64,000 nt of DNA, taken from the NCBI GenBank assembly GCA_020723995.1, contig DYHT01000001.1, forward strand, positions 1-64,000, written 5' to 3'. The DNA is from Chloroflexus sp. (GTDB taxonomy: Bacteria > Chloroflexota > Anaerolineae > Anaerolineales > Villigracilaceae). Shown in pieces: positions 52,324 through 60,595 of the stretch. How positions within the stretch are numbered: position 1 is the stretch's first letter; each line of letters begins with the position of its first letter. Under the pieces are notes generated by a model. It was not told the DNA's origin, ran no database searches, and saw only the letters and a list, made by a program, of their open reading frames with translations. The position numbers and the translations under genes are program-made.

Positions 52324-53244
52324 GTGGCACATTTCCGCTCCCTCGACGACCTCACCCTCCAAAACGCCTGGTTGACGATCGGCGTCTTCGATGGCGTCCA
52401 TCGCGGCCATCAAGAGATCGTCCGTCAACTCACGACTGGCGCTCATGCAGACGGGGCGACTGCTGTTGTATTGACTTTCTCTCCCCATCCGGCCGAGATC
52501 CTGGGGGGAAAAGCGGATTTCAAAAGCCTGACCACGCCCGAGGAACGCGCCGCGCTGCTGGAATCGCTGGGCGTTGACTTGGTCATTACCCAGACCTTTG
52601 ACCACACCCTGGCCAATCAAACCGCAGAAGAGTTCATGCACCACGTTGCGCACAACCTGGGCCTGCGCCGCCTGCTCGTCGGCTACGACTTCGCTCTCGG
52701 CCACGCACGTGAAGGCAATGTGGCCCGCCTGACCGAATTGGGAAAAACCCTAGGGTACGAAGTTCAGACCATTGCACCTGTGACCAACGGGCAGGAAACC
52801 ATCTCCTCCACGCGCATTCGCCAGCAGATCGCTGCGGGCGAGGTAGCGGCAGCCGCCGCCAGTTTGGGCCGCAACTACGCTGTAACCGGCCCCGTCATCC
52901 ACGGCGACGGGCGCGGCAAGAAAATCAACATCCCCACCGCCAACCTGGAAATCCCGGCTGGGAAGGTCATCCCTGCCAATGGCGTTTACGTCTGCTGGGC
53001 ATGGGTGGGCAGCAAGAAATATCCCTCGGTAACTAACATCGGCATCCGTCCGACTTTCACACCCGAAGAATATGCCCCGCACGTCGAGACCCACCTGCTC
53101 GATTTCGACCGCGACCTGTACGGGCAGGAAGTCAGGCTGGAATTCATGGAGCGGCTGCGCGAGGAGCGCAAGTTCCCGTCCGTGGAGGCGCTGGTGGGAC
53201 AAATCCAGGCAGATATTGGGCAGGCAAGAAAAATTCTCAGGTAA
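52324..53244 (+). CDS. ribF: Bifunctional riboflavin kinase / FAD synthetase
   Basis: 306 residues from GTG 52324, directly after the truB stop. FAD synthetase domain with GVFDGVHRGHQ (residues 19-29), TFSPHPAEIL, GYDFALGHAREGN and SSTRIRQQIAAGEV; flavokinase domain with GDGRGKKINIPTANLEIP and FMERLREERKF. It makes FMN and FAD, cofactors of the flavoproteins in this window. Last gene of the nusA operon. Confidence 0.95.
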   Translation: MAHFRSLDDLTLQNAWLTIGVFDGVHRGHQEIVRQLTTGAHADGATAVVLTFSPHPAEILGGKADFKSLTTPEERAALLESLGVDLVITQTFDHTLANQTAEEFMHHVAHNLGLRRLLVGYDFALGHAREGNVARLTELGKTLGYEVQTIAPVTNGQETISSTRIRQQIAAGEVAAAAASLGRNYAVTGPVIHGDGRGKKINIPTANLEIPAGKVIPANGVYVCWAWVGSKKYPSVTNIGIRPTFTPEEYAPHVETHLLDFDRDLYGQEVRLEFMERLREERKFPSVEALVGQIQADIGQARKILR

Positions 53245-53297
53245 ATGCTTTCTTGAACGTGTTATACTTACCGGACGATCTCCTTGGGAGTTATGCC

Positions 53298-53504
53298 ATG
53301 AAATACAAAGTCAAACTAGAAAAAACAGATGAAGGGTATGCTATCTGGTGTCCCGGCTTGCCAGGCTGCTGGTCACAGGGGCAGACCGAAGAAGATGCCT
53401 TAGAGAATATCAAGGATGCCATCCAAACCTACCTGGCGACCGTCGAAGAGTTGACCAAAGATAAAATCACGCGACTGGTCGAGGTATCCGCAAGCCATGC
53501 CTAA
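53298..53504 (+). CDS. hicB: HicB-like antitoxin
   Basis: 68 residues from ATG 53298. HicB fold start MKYKVKLEKTDEGYAIWCPG, then LPGCWSQGQTEEDALENIKD and AIQTYL. It is a short HicB without a clear DNA-binding tail. The last eight bases overlap a truncated hicA. Confidence 0.82.
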   Translation: MKYKVKLEKTDEGYAIWCPGLPGCWSQGQTEEDALENIKDAIQTYLATVEELTKDKITRLVEVSASHA

Positions 53505-53628
53505 ACTTCCTGGCATATCACACCAACGCGCGGTAAAGGCATTTCAGAAAGCCGGTTTCCGGGTCATACGCGAAGGCAAGCACATCTCCATGACGGATGG
53601 CGAACGCATTATCATCATCCCACTTTAG
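53497..53628 (+). CDS. hicA: HicA toxin, truncated
   Basis: 43 residues: MPKLPGISHQRAVKAFQKAG then FRVIREGKHISMTDGERIII. This is the first half of the HicA dsRNA-binding-like fold with the conserved catalytic His in GKHISM. Full HicA proteins are about 60-80 residues and continue after IPR with HNPxxxxT and a terminal helix; here the frame stops at IPL. The remaining peptide is probably not a stable toxin. It overlaps hicB in the usual way. Confidence 0.7.
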   Translation: MPKLPGISHQRAVKAFQKAGFRVIREGKHISMTDGERIIIIPL

Positions 53629-53647
53629 TCGCACTATCACCAGAGAG

Positions 53648-53673
53648 CGCCCCGTTGACGGACGGGGCGTTTT
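53648..53673 (+). terminator. Rho-independent terminator
   Basis: CGCCCCGT / ACGGGGCG stem with TGACGG loop followed by TTTT, 20 bases after the hicA stop. It isolates hicBA from thyX. A degenerate CACG repeat (53694-53720) lies between it and thyX. Confidence 0.85.
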
Positions 53674-53727
53674 CGTCTATATTTCTCCCAACCTTACGTT
53701 TCACGCATCGCGTTTTACGAGTTTCTC

Positions 53728-55167
53728 ATGCCCCGCCGCCAAATCTACCTGCTCTCCCCCAAAGAACTCTCCCCCGAAACCATCGCGGTCGCCTTTGCCA
53801 AGACATCCCGCTCGCCGGAATCCTTCCGCGAGATCGCGGCCGAACTGAGCGACGAGCAGAGCGCCCAGTTCCACGAGAAGTGGGTGGTCGGTTACGGGCA
53901 CGCTTCGGTGGCCGAACATGCCGTGCTGCACCTGGCGATCGAAAATGTCTCGCGGCTGGCGGTGGAGAGCATTGAATCCAACCGTCTGGCTTCTTATACC
54001 GAAAAGTCCACCCGTTACCAAAAATGGGGCCGCGAAGATTTCTACATCCCGCCCGAACTGGACGGCCACCCGCTGCGGGAAGGCTACATCCAGACCTGTC
54101 GCCTGCTTTTTGATACCTATGTACAGTCTCTGACGCCGGTACGGGAGTTGATCGAGCGCCAATCCCCGCCCCGCCCCGGCGAGACGGAAGAGGCCTACGA
54201 CCGGCGCATCCGCTCGCAATACGCCGATATGTGCCGCTTCCTGCTGCCGGCCGCCTCGCTGGCCAACCTGGGCATGACCGCCAACGCCCGCGTGCTGGAG
54301 AACGCCATCCGCAAGATGCGCTCGCATCCGCTGGCTGAGGTGCGTCAGATCGGCGAGGAGATCAAGCGCGTCGCGCAGGGCGAAGCGCCGACGCTGGTCA
54401 AGTACGCCGAGGCCGTGCCATATCTGATCGAGACTGGCGAAGATTTTTACCACCAGAACACCCTCAACCTTCGCCCCTCTCCGAATGGGAGAGGGGATGG
54501 GGTGAGGAATTGGTGTCAATTAATTGACTATGACCCTGACGGTGAGACGAAGGTGCTGGCTGCGGCCTTGTACCGCTTTGGGGATATGACCTACACCCAG
54601 GCGCTGGCGAAGGTGTGTTCCGCCCCCGAACCGGAGCGCGTTAAACTGGCTGCATCCCTGCTGGGACGCATGAGCCGCTACGACATCCCCCTGCGCGAGC
54701 TCGAACACACCTCCTACACCTTCGACCTGCTGCTCGACCAGGGTGCCTACGCCGAATTCAAGCGCCACCGCATGATGACGCAGACTCCGCAGGCGTTGAC
54801 CGCGCGGCTCGGATACGCGCTGCCGCGTCGGGTTGCGGAAGCGGGCTTCGAGGTCCCGTACCGCTCTGCCATGGAAGCCGCCGCTGAGATGTACGAGAGA
54901 CTGGCTGCCTGGAATCCACATGTCGCCGCGTACATTGTCCCCAATGGCTTCAATCGTAGAGTGCTTTTTACAATGAATTTGCGCGCAGCCTACGCCTTCT
55001 GCCAGTTGCGCGCTGCCGCCAACGCCCACTTCTCGATCCGTCGAGTGGCGCTGCGCGTGGCGGGGGAAATCGCCCGCGTGCATCCGCTGCTGACGAAGTA
55101 CATGCACCTGCCTAAAGAGGAGAGCTGGCAGAGCATCGAAGAGCAATATTTCGCGGCAGTTGCATAA
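53728..55167 (+). CDS. thyX: Tandem-domain ThyX-like flavin-dependent thymidylate synthase
   Basis: 479 residues, about twice a normal ThyX. First half: YGHASVAEHAVLHLAIENVS and ESNRLASYTEKSTRYQKW, where the ThyX motif RHRxxSxxxxS keeps its Ser but RHR has become SNR. Second half: LEHTSYTFDLLLDQGAYAEF then KRHRMMTQTPQ, which keeps RHR but lacks the Ser. A working site could be shared between halves; dUMP methylation is inferred. Residues about 247-260 (LRPSPNGRGDGVRN) come from an inserted palindromic repeat. The N-terminal half has extra helices (110-230). Confidence 0.8.
   Translation: MPRRQIYLLSPKELSPETIAVAFAKTSRSPESFREIAAELSDEQSAQFHEKWVVGYGHASVAEHAVLHLAIENVSRLAVESIESNRLASYTEKSTRYQKWGREDFYIPPELDGHPLREGYIQTCRLLFDTYVQSLTPVRELIERQSPPRPGETEEAYDRRIRSQYADMCRFLLPAASLANLGMTANARVLENAIRKMRSHPLAEVRQIGEEIKRVAQGEAPTLVKYAEAVPYLIETGEDFYHQNTLNLRPSPNGRGDGVRNWCQLIDYDPDGETKVLAAALYRFGDMTYTQALAKVCSAPEPERVKLAASLLGRMSRYDIPLRELEHTSYTFDLLLDQGAYAEFKRHRMMTQTPQALTARLGYALPRRVAEAGFEVPYRSAMEAAAEMYERLAAWNPHVAAYIVPNGFNRRVLFTMNLRAAYAFCQLRAAANAHFSIRRVALRVAGEIARVHPLLTKYMHLPKEESWQSIEEQYFAAVA
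54461..54507. repeat. Palindromic repeat inside thyX
   Basis: CCCTCAACCTTCGCCCCTCT..., hairpin CCCCTCTCC / GGAGAGGGG-like, ends ATGGGGTGAGG. It keeps the frame and lies between the two ThyX halves, right before LIDYDPDGETK. Same family as 537-579. Confidence 0.8.
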
Positions 55168-55186
55168 GGTTAGAACGCAGAACTCT

Positions 55187-55861
55187 TCAAGCAGCGAATT
55201 CGACCGTCCGCCGCATACGCAGGATGACGCCGATAGCCAGCCCCAGCGAGAGCAGGTAGAGCGCCCCGTAGATCGTCATGAAGCCTTTGCTCATGATATA
55301 GACCAATACGGTGAAGATCACGAACAGGGCTGCCTGGATGATCGTCCAGACGCGCAGGGTACGCCGATAGCCGCCATCGGTCTTTTGCTTGCGCGCCAGA
55401 ACGTCGAGTGCCACGAAGAACAGCGCGAAGAACAGGAACTCGGCCGGCAGCATCAACTTGTCCCACCAGACAGGCGGGGCGACGCCGCTCCAGAAATTGA
55501 GCCACAGCGGCAGCGGCCACAGGATCGCCACGCCTTTGAACCAGATCAGCAAATCGAGCAGAATGTGCATCAAAATGCCGATGCCCAGTCCCAGCCCCAG
55601 GTTGCCCCACTGCGGGCGTTTGGCAATCAACTGAACGAGGTAGAAGACAGCGATGACAACAATGACGGTGAACAGGCTGTGCGTGAAAGTGCGGTGCAAC
55701 CCTTCAGTGGGTAATTTTGCCACCACGGCGACTGCCACCGCCAGGTTATCGGTGTCGGGCAGTAAATTGCCGAGCAGGATGCCCAGCATCAACCAGGTTC
55801 GGGCCGGCGTCCATTTACGAACCGCCAAACCCAACAAAGCGTGAATCCCGGCTTGCGCCAT
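55187..55861 (-). CDS. YdjM/DUF457-type membrane-bound metal-dependent hydrolase
   Basis: 224 residues with five to six membrane helices. Family motifs are IHALLGL at the start, GNLLPDTDNL, HRTFTHSLF and HILLDLL, with the His/Asp residues that form the putative metal site. The biochemical activity of the family is not well defined. Its 3' end nearly meets thyX (20-bp gap), convergent. Confidence 0.8.
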   Translation of the reverse strand: MAQAGIHALLGLAVRKWTPARTWLMLGILLGNLLPDTDNLAVAVAVVAKLPTEGLHRTFTHSLFTVIVVIAVFYLVQLIAKRPQWGNLGLGLGIGILMHILLDLLIWFKGVAILWPLPLWLNFWSGVAPPVWWDKLMLPAEFLFFALFFVALDVLARKQKTDGGYRRTLRVWTIIQAALFVIFTVLVYIMSKGFMTIYGALYLLSLGLAIGVILRMRRTVEFAA

Positions 55862-55888
55862 AGATTACCCTCCTTCCCTAAAACAGGT

Positions 55889-56518
55889 TTACCGGAAAAC
55901 CCAGTAATCGAAGACAATACCGGTAAATGGCACGCCGCCACGGTACTGGCGCGCCACGATAAAGCCAATGCGCCCTTCATTCGAGAAAAAGCACATATAC
56001 ATGTCTGTTTGCACGGCCAGATCCCCCAGCTCATAGCGGCCAGCAGTGCAATGACTGCGCGTTGGCGGCGAGAGAGTAACGTAGCCGGAAATGCGCGCCC
56101 CGTTCATCTGGCGAAAAAGGGCTGGCTCAACTAGCCAGACGTCGCACTGGGCGTCTGGGGCAGTGATCTGACCATTGTCGAAGTTAAAACATTCGCCGTT
56201 GTTGAGGATAATACCGGTGTGCGTCATCGGCAGCGGATCGGGGGCGATCTCCTCCGGTATGGACGTGGGCGAAGCCGGCGGCGGGGAGGGTATGACTGGC
56301 GATGGCGTGGAAGGTATGACTGACGGCGGAGGCGGAGTCTGGGACGCGCCCGCGGCCTGGGTCAGCGCGGCCTCGACGGTGTGGGCGGCCAGGGTCTGGG
56401 CCACGATGAGATTAATGTCGTGAGTCGGCGTAAGAGTCGGAGCGGGAAAGCAGCCGCCAGCCAGCAAAGATATGCCGACGAGCATCACTGTAAGAACAAT
56501 ACTTTTTGACGTTTTCAT
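55889..56518 (-). CDS. Lipoprotein, unknown function
   Basis: 209 residues from ATG 56518, with a lipoprotein signal (LVGISLLAGGC). A linker rich in Pro, Ser and Thr (about 60-95) leads to a beta-rich C-terminal domain with SCys positions (GECFNFDNGQI, DAQCDVWLV, HCTAGRYELGDLAV, MYMCFF). The paired cysteines suggest disulfides outside the cell. No family recognised. A frame to 56575 exists but has no signal. Confidence 0.6.
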   Translation of the reverse strand: MKTSKSIVLTVMLVGISLLAGGCFPAPTLTPTHDINLIVAQTLAAHTVEAALTQAAGASQTPPPPSVIPSTPSPVIPSPPPASPTSIPEEIAPDPLPMTHTGIILNNGECFNFDNGQITAPDAQCDVWLVEPALFRQMNGARISGYVTLSPPTRSHCTAGRYELGDLAVQTDMYMCFFSNEGRIGFIVARQYRGGVPFTGIVFDYWVFR

Positions 56519-56528
56519 TTTTTCCACA

Positions 56529-56729
56529 TTATCCTTTTGAAAGGACGCGAATACGCTCTTTAACAGGTTGAGCATTCTTTTTCACTAGGATTTTCGGGTT
56601 GACTGCCAGCGCCATTTCGGTGAACTCGTTCAGCATTTCAGCGCGCTCGATCATCGAGAGCGAGCGAAACCAGCGCGTCTTCTCTTCTATCGTTTCGGCG
56701 CGGCGGTCGTGGGTTATGGTCTTGTGCAT
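56529..56729 (-). CDS. Small hypothetical protein
   Basis: 66 residues from ATG 56729 (MHKTITHDRRAETIEEKTRW); ATGs at 56735 and 56753 are alternatives. Predicted helical, with FRSLSMIERAEMLNEFTEMA and a basic C-terminus. Size and composition resemble small antitoxin-like or nucleotidyltransferase-linked proteins, but there is no partner next to it. Function unknown. Confidence 0.5.
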   Translation of the reverse strand: MHKTITHDRRAETIEEKTRWFRSLSMIERAEMLNEFTEMALAVNPKILVKKNAQPVKERIRVLSKG

Positions 56730-56762
56730 AGGCATCGCACCGGATTGTATCATGCAACCGAC

Positions 56763-57329
56763 TCACTCGTGGAATTCCTCCACTTGATAGACAAGCACTT
56801 CAACATGTTTCTGTCGCCACAAATCCGGCGCTGCACCCATCTTGAGACACAAATGGCTGAGGAATTCTTCTTTATCCGTCACCTTCTCCCAGACCTGCGG
56901 CAAAAAGGTCGCCCGGTGAAAGCCATCCCTTAGTATGACGCCGTCCACGCCGGGGTGCAGTTTGGCGAGCAAGTCGGCGGGTGTGGTGTAGTCGAGCGGT
57001 TCCGGCAGGGTCAAGCGCGAGATCTCGATCTCGATAAGTGGAAGCTCGTGCGCTTCCACCGGCGGGAATCGGTAATCCTGCAGCGCCGCGGCGACAGCGT
57101 GTTCGCGCACATCTTCAGCCAGAGATTGGTAAGGCTCCAACGCGCCGATGCAGCCGCGCAGTTCGCCTTGCACGGTCAGAGTGACGAATGAGGTGCCATC
57201 CGCTCGCAAGGCTGGTGTCAAAGCCGCAGGTTCCAGCGCAGGCAGGGGGTGGCCGCGCACGCCGTTTTCGAGCGCCTGGCGGGCCAGCCGGAGCAGAGTT
57301 TGCTTTTCTTCGAGCGTGAGAGCAGACAT
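56763..57329 (-). CDS. AMMECR1-domain protein
   Basis: 188 residues. The family signature LRGCIG occurs in TVQGELRGCIGALEPYQSLA, followed by ALQDYRFPPVEAHELPLIEI and GVDGVILRDGFHRATFLPQVW. AMMECR1 proteins are conserved across life; their function is not settled, and a link to memo-like and radical SAM genes is known. Stands alone here. Confidence 0.88.
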   Translation of the reverse strand: MSALTLEEKQTLLRLARQALENGVRGHPLPALEPAALTPALRADGTSFVTLTVQGELRGCIGALEPYQSLAEDVREHAVAAALQDYRFPPVEAHELPLIEIEISRLTLPEPLDYTTPADLLAKLHPGVDGVILRDGFHRATFLPQVWEKVTDKEEFLSHLCLKMGAAPDLWRQKHVEVLVYQVEEFHE

Positions 57330-57583
57330 GATTACGATTTACGCTTGGTTAGTAGACCAAAGGTTACAGTAACTTGCAAAACTACCCTTTGCTTGGCCTC
57401 ATCATACATGCAGGAGTGCCTGGCGTCAAGTCTTGGCTTTTATTAATTATGATTGCAGTAGTAATATTGACCCTTTCCACGCGGGTACAATCTCCCGAGG
57501 CGGAGGGGCAATAAGATGCCGGTAATCAGCCTCTGAAAAGGCTTGCTATCCAGAGGTATATTAAGGTACTATTGCGGTATCTT

Positions 57584-58387
57584 ATGGAAACTCCTCCGCC
57601 TCCTTCGTCTCCATACCTCATGAAACGCCCGCAGGATAGGCCGCGTAGTGGGCGCATCCTGCAGACCACGCTCAGCGTCGCCATCCTGCTGGCAACCCTA
57701 TTCACTGGCTTCTCGCCGAAGATGCTGACAGGCGACCTGAGCGATAAATTCAATCTGCTGCTCACCCCCCGGTCGGGAGCTAATCCAGCCATTCCGGCCT
57801 CCGAGCGGAGGTTGCGCATCGGCATCGTCGCCGGGCACTGGGGGCATGATTCAGGTGCTGTCTGCGGGACGGAATTGAATAACACGGAAGAAGTCGAAGT
57901 AAACTATAAGATTGCCTACCTTGTTCAACAAGAACTAATCACCCAGGGGTTCCAGGTAGACTTGATGCAGGAATTCGATCCGCGCCTGAACGGCTACCAG
58001 GCCGCCGCGCTGGTTTCCATCCACAACGACTCGTGCACGTATGTCAATGAAGAGGCGACCGGTTTTAAAGTTGCAGCCGCGCAGAGCAGCCATGACCCTA
58101 ACCTTGCCAATCGTCTGACCGCCTGTTTGTCTGACCGCTATGGGCGGGTCACCGGCTTGCCCTTCCACGCCGGCAGCATTACCAACGATATGACCGGATA
58201 CCACGCCTTCGATGAAATTGATGCGCGCACCACGGCAGCCATCATCGAGACTGGCTTTCTCTACCGGAATTACGACATCCTGACCCAGCATCCCGACCTG
58301 ATCGCGAAGGGCGTCGTTGCCGGCATCATCTGCTTCGTCAATACCGAAAGCGTCGAACCGACACATCTGCTTCCCCTTACCCCATGA
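57584..58387 (+). CDS. N-acetylmuramoyl-L-alanine amidase (Amidase_3-like), exported
   Basis: 267 residues from ATG 57584; a TTG at 57572 is the alternative. An N-terminal membrane helix (about 25-45) anchors the protein. The domain shows the amidase_3 pattern: GIVAGHWGHDSGAVCG (zinc His), the Glu in NNTEEVEVNYKIA, LVSIHNDSC (zinc His) and AAIIETGFLYRNYD (catalytic Glu). It cuts the peptide from the glycan of peptidoglycan, so cell wall remodelling is likely. The 250-bp upstream gap has no gene. ATGA overlap with the L,D-transpeptidase gene downstream. Confidence 0.85.
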   Translation: METPPPPSSPYLMKRPQDRPRSGRILQTTLSVAILLATLFTGFSPKMLTGDLSDKFNLLLTPRSGANPAIPASERRLRIGIVAGHWGHDSGAVCGTELNNTEEVEVNYKIAYLVQQELITQGFQVDLMQEFDPRLNGYQAAALVSIHNDSCTYVNEEATGFKVAAAQSSHDPNLANRLTACLSDRYGRVTGLPFHAGSITNDMTGYHAFDEIDARTTAAIIETGFLYRNYDILTQHPDLIAKGVVAGIICFVNTESVEPTHLLPLTP

Positions 58388-59499
58388 ACCGCGAACCGAT
58401 CAGCGCACGCCAGGCAATCCAAAACGCCAGGCAGGAACTGCAAGACGGAAACCGTCGGGCAGCCAGGCGCTGGGCGGAGCTGGCTGCTTCGGTTGCCCCC
58501 GATCTGGAGACGCCCTGGCTGATCCTGGCTGGGTTGGCCAGTCCGCGCTCGAGCATAGCCTACCTGAAGCGGGCGCTTGAAATCAACCCGAATAGCGAAC
58601 GCGCCCGCCAGGGGATGCATTGGGCGATCAACCGCCTGAAGGAAGAAGAGGCCCGGCGCGCCAAACCGACCCCATCCCCTCAGACTCAGCCAGTCGCAGC
58701 AGCGAGGCTGCAGGCTGAAGCCTCGCGCCAATCCCCTGTCATCCAGGCGACAGCCCCCTGGCCTGTTGGCCAGGACAGGCTGGCGGCGCGGCGGCGCTCC
58801 TTCCTGCCGTTGCTGATTTTCCTGGCCTGTGTTACCATCGCTTGGGCTATCTGGCCGGGGAATGCCTCGCCGGCCCTGGCTTTCCTGCGGGAAAACCTCA
58901 GTCTCCCGCAGACTACAGCCACACTGCCCGGCGCAGCAGCCGACTTGCCCAAGCCGACCTACACGCCGACCTTTACCCCGACCTCCACGCCCACGCCGAC
59001 TGCCACACTGACGCCGACGCCCACTGATACACCCACGCCGACGCCGACCCATACATCCACACCCACGCCGCTGCCGACGGATACACCGCTGGTAATCCCC
59101 ACTTTGGAACCAGCGACGCCCGTCCCACCCATCCTGGGAGGAGACGGCGAGCGCTGGATTGACGTGGACCTTTCGCAGCAGCGCGTTTACGCCTATGAAG
59201 GCAATGTCATGGTCAATAGCTTTATCGTCTCGACCGGCACCTGGAAAACCCCGACCGTGACCGGCCAATTTCGTGTCTATGTCAAATATCGTTACACGAA
59301 TATGTCTGGTCCTGGCTACTATCTGCCCAACGTGCCGTACACGATGTATTTCTGCAAGGGCTATGCCCTGCACGGCACGTATTGGCACAACAATTTTGGC
59401 ACGCCGATGAGCCGCGGTTGTGTCAACTTGAGTATTCCCAACGCGGGATGGCTGTATAACTGGGCTTCGGTTGGGACGTTGGTGAATGTACACTATTAG
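58384..59499 (+). CDS. L,D-transpeptidase (YkuD), membrane-anchored with Thr/Pro linker
   Basis: 371 residues. A cytoplasmic TPR-like helical part (about 5-85, ISARQAIQNARQELQDGNRR), a membrane helix (about 140-160), a long Thr/Pro linker (about 195-245) and the YkuD domain, with LHGTYWHNNFGTPMSRGCVN holding catalytic His and Cys. The enzyme forms L,D-crosslinks or anchors proteins to peptidoglycan. A cytoplasmic TPR-like part is unusual. The stop TAG lies inside a palindromic repeat. Confidence 0.88.
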   Translation: MNREPISARQAIQNARQELQDGNRRAARRWAELAASVAPDLETPWLILAGLASPRSSIAYLKRALEINPNSERARQGMHWAINRLKEEEARRAKPTPSPQTQPVAAARLQAEASRQSPVIQATAPWPVGQDRLAARRRSFLPLLIFLACVTIAWAIWPGNASPALAFLRENLSLPQTTATLPGAAADLPKPTYTPTFTPTSTPTPTATLTPTPTDTPTPTPTHTSTPTPLPTDTPLVIPTLEPATPVPPILGGDGERWIDVDLSQQRVYAYEGNVMVNSFIVSTGTWKTPTVTGQFRVYVKYRYTNMSGPGYYLPNVPYTMYFCKGYALHGTYWHNNFGTPMSRGCVNLSIPNAGWLYNWASVGTLVNVHY

Positions 59500-59551
59500 G
59501 CGGGATAGAATCCCGCCCTACGGTTAGGCGGGATGGAATCCCGCCCTACGA
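59496..59551. repeat. Two tandem 28-bp palindromic repeats
   Basis: Units TTAGGCGGGATAGAATCCCGCC... and the same with ATGG in the loop, each with a GGCGGGAT / ATCCCGCC hairpin and CCTACGG end. The first supplies the stop codon of the upstream gene. Same family as 42197. Confidence 0.85.
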
Positions 59552-59563
59552 TTGAAACATAAA

Positions 59564-60595
59564 ATGTCCGATTTTCGCATTTCCAGACGTGACTTTCTCA
59601 AACTGAGCGGGGCAGGGTTGCTGGGCCTGTTCCTGCCCCAGTTCAACCTCGAACCGGCCTCGGCCCAATTTATCCCCGACCAGCAGGGTCGCGTCACTAT
59701 CGCGACCCTCAATGGTTACGACGCGCCAGCGCTCACCGGCAAAGTCGTTAAAACCTACTGGCGCGATCTCGTCCTGCCGATCACCGCCACCATTATCAGC
59801 GAAGATGAAACAGCTTACAATCGCGTTTGGTATAAGATTGGCGAGGACAGTTACGTTTATTCCGGCTCGATCCAGCCGGTGCGGACGGTGCTGTACGAGC
59901 CGGTCAGCGACCTGCCGGAAGAAGGCGCGCTGGCTGAGGTGACCGTCCCATACACCGACGTCCGTTGGGCTGCGGGAAAGGATGCCAGGTTCGCTTATCG
60001 TTTTTATTACGAGACCACGCACTGGGTCACCGGGCGGGTCCATGATGGCGATGGCAATCCGTGGTATCGTGTCTATGATGATAAGTGGAAATTCCATTAT
60101 TATGCCCAGGCCAACCACCTGCGCATCGTCCCAACCGAAGAACTGGCTCCGCTCTCCCCGGATTTTCCCGCCCAGCTCAAACGCATCGAGGTGCGCCTGA
60201 ACCAGCAGCTTGTCATTGCGTACGAGGATAAAAACCCCGTCTTTATGGCGCGCATCGCTTCGGGTGGGCGGTTCAGTAATGGCACCTATTCCACACCGGT
60301 CGGCCGCCACATGACCTATCACAAGCGCCCCTACCGGCATATGGCGGCAGGCGACCTGGCTTCCAACGGTTATGACCTGCCCGGCGTGCCATGGGTCTCA
60401 TACATCACCGAAAGCGGCGTCGCCTTGCACGGCACGTACTGGCACAACGATTTCGGCCGCCCGCGCAGTCACGGCTGCATCAACCTAAGCTCACAGGCTG
60501 CCAAGTGGCTCTATCGCTGGACTCAGCCGGTCGTCCCGCCCAATGAGCAAATGGTCTACGAAAGCTACGGCACGGGGGTGGATGTTTTTGAATAG
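59564..60595 (+). CDS. L,D-transpeptidase (YkuD) with twin-arginine-like signal
   Basis: 343 residues from ATG 59564 (MSDFRISRRDFLKLSGAGLL); TTG 59552 is an alternative. Tat-type RR motif, signal ends near ASAQ. An N-terminal beta region (about 40-195) precedes the YkuD domain with ALHGTYWHNDFGRPRSHGCI, which supplies catalytic His and Cys. Cell-wall crosslinking or remodelling. The next gene is a homologue overlapping its 3' end. Confidence 0.88.
   Translation: MSDFRISRRDFLKLSGAGLLGLFLPQFNLEPASAQFIPDQQGRVTIATLNGYDAPALTGKVVKTYWRDLVLPITATIISEDETAYNRVWYKIGEDSYVYSGSIQPVRTVLYEPVSDLPEEGALAEVTVPYTDVRWAAGKDARFAYRFYYETTHWVTGRVHDGDGNPWYRVYDDKWKFHYYAQANHLRIVPTEELAPLSPDFPAQLKRIEVRLNQQLVIAYEDKNPVFMARIASGGRFSNGTYSTPVGRHMTYHKRPYRHMAAGDLASNGYDLPGVPWVSYITESGVALHGTYWHNDFGRPRSHGCINLSSQAAKWLYRWTQPVVPPNEQMVYESYGTGVDVFE

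Noticed and set aside
58270-59493. 407-codon minus-strand frame opposite the L,D-transpeptidase gene
   Set aside because: Arises from the Thr/Pro-coding repeat read backwards (Arg/Gly-rich), no motif.
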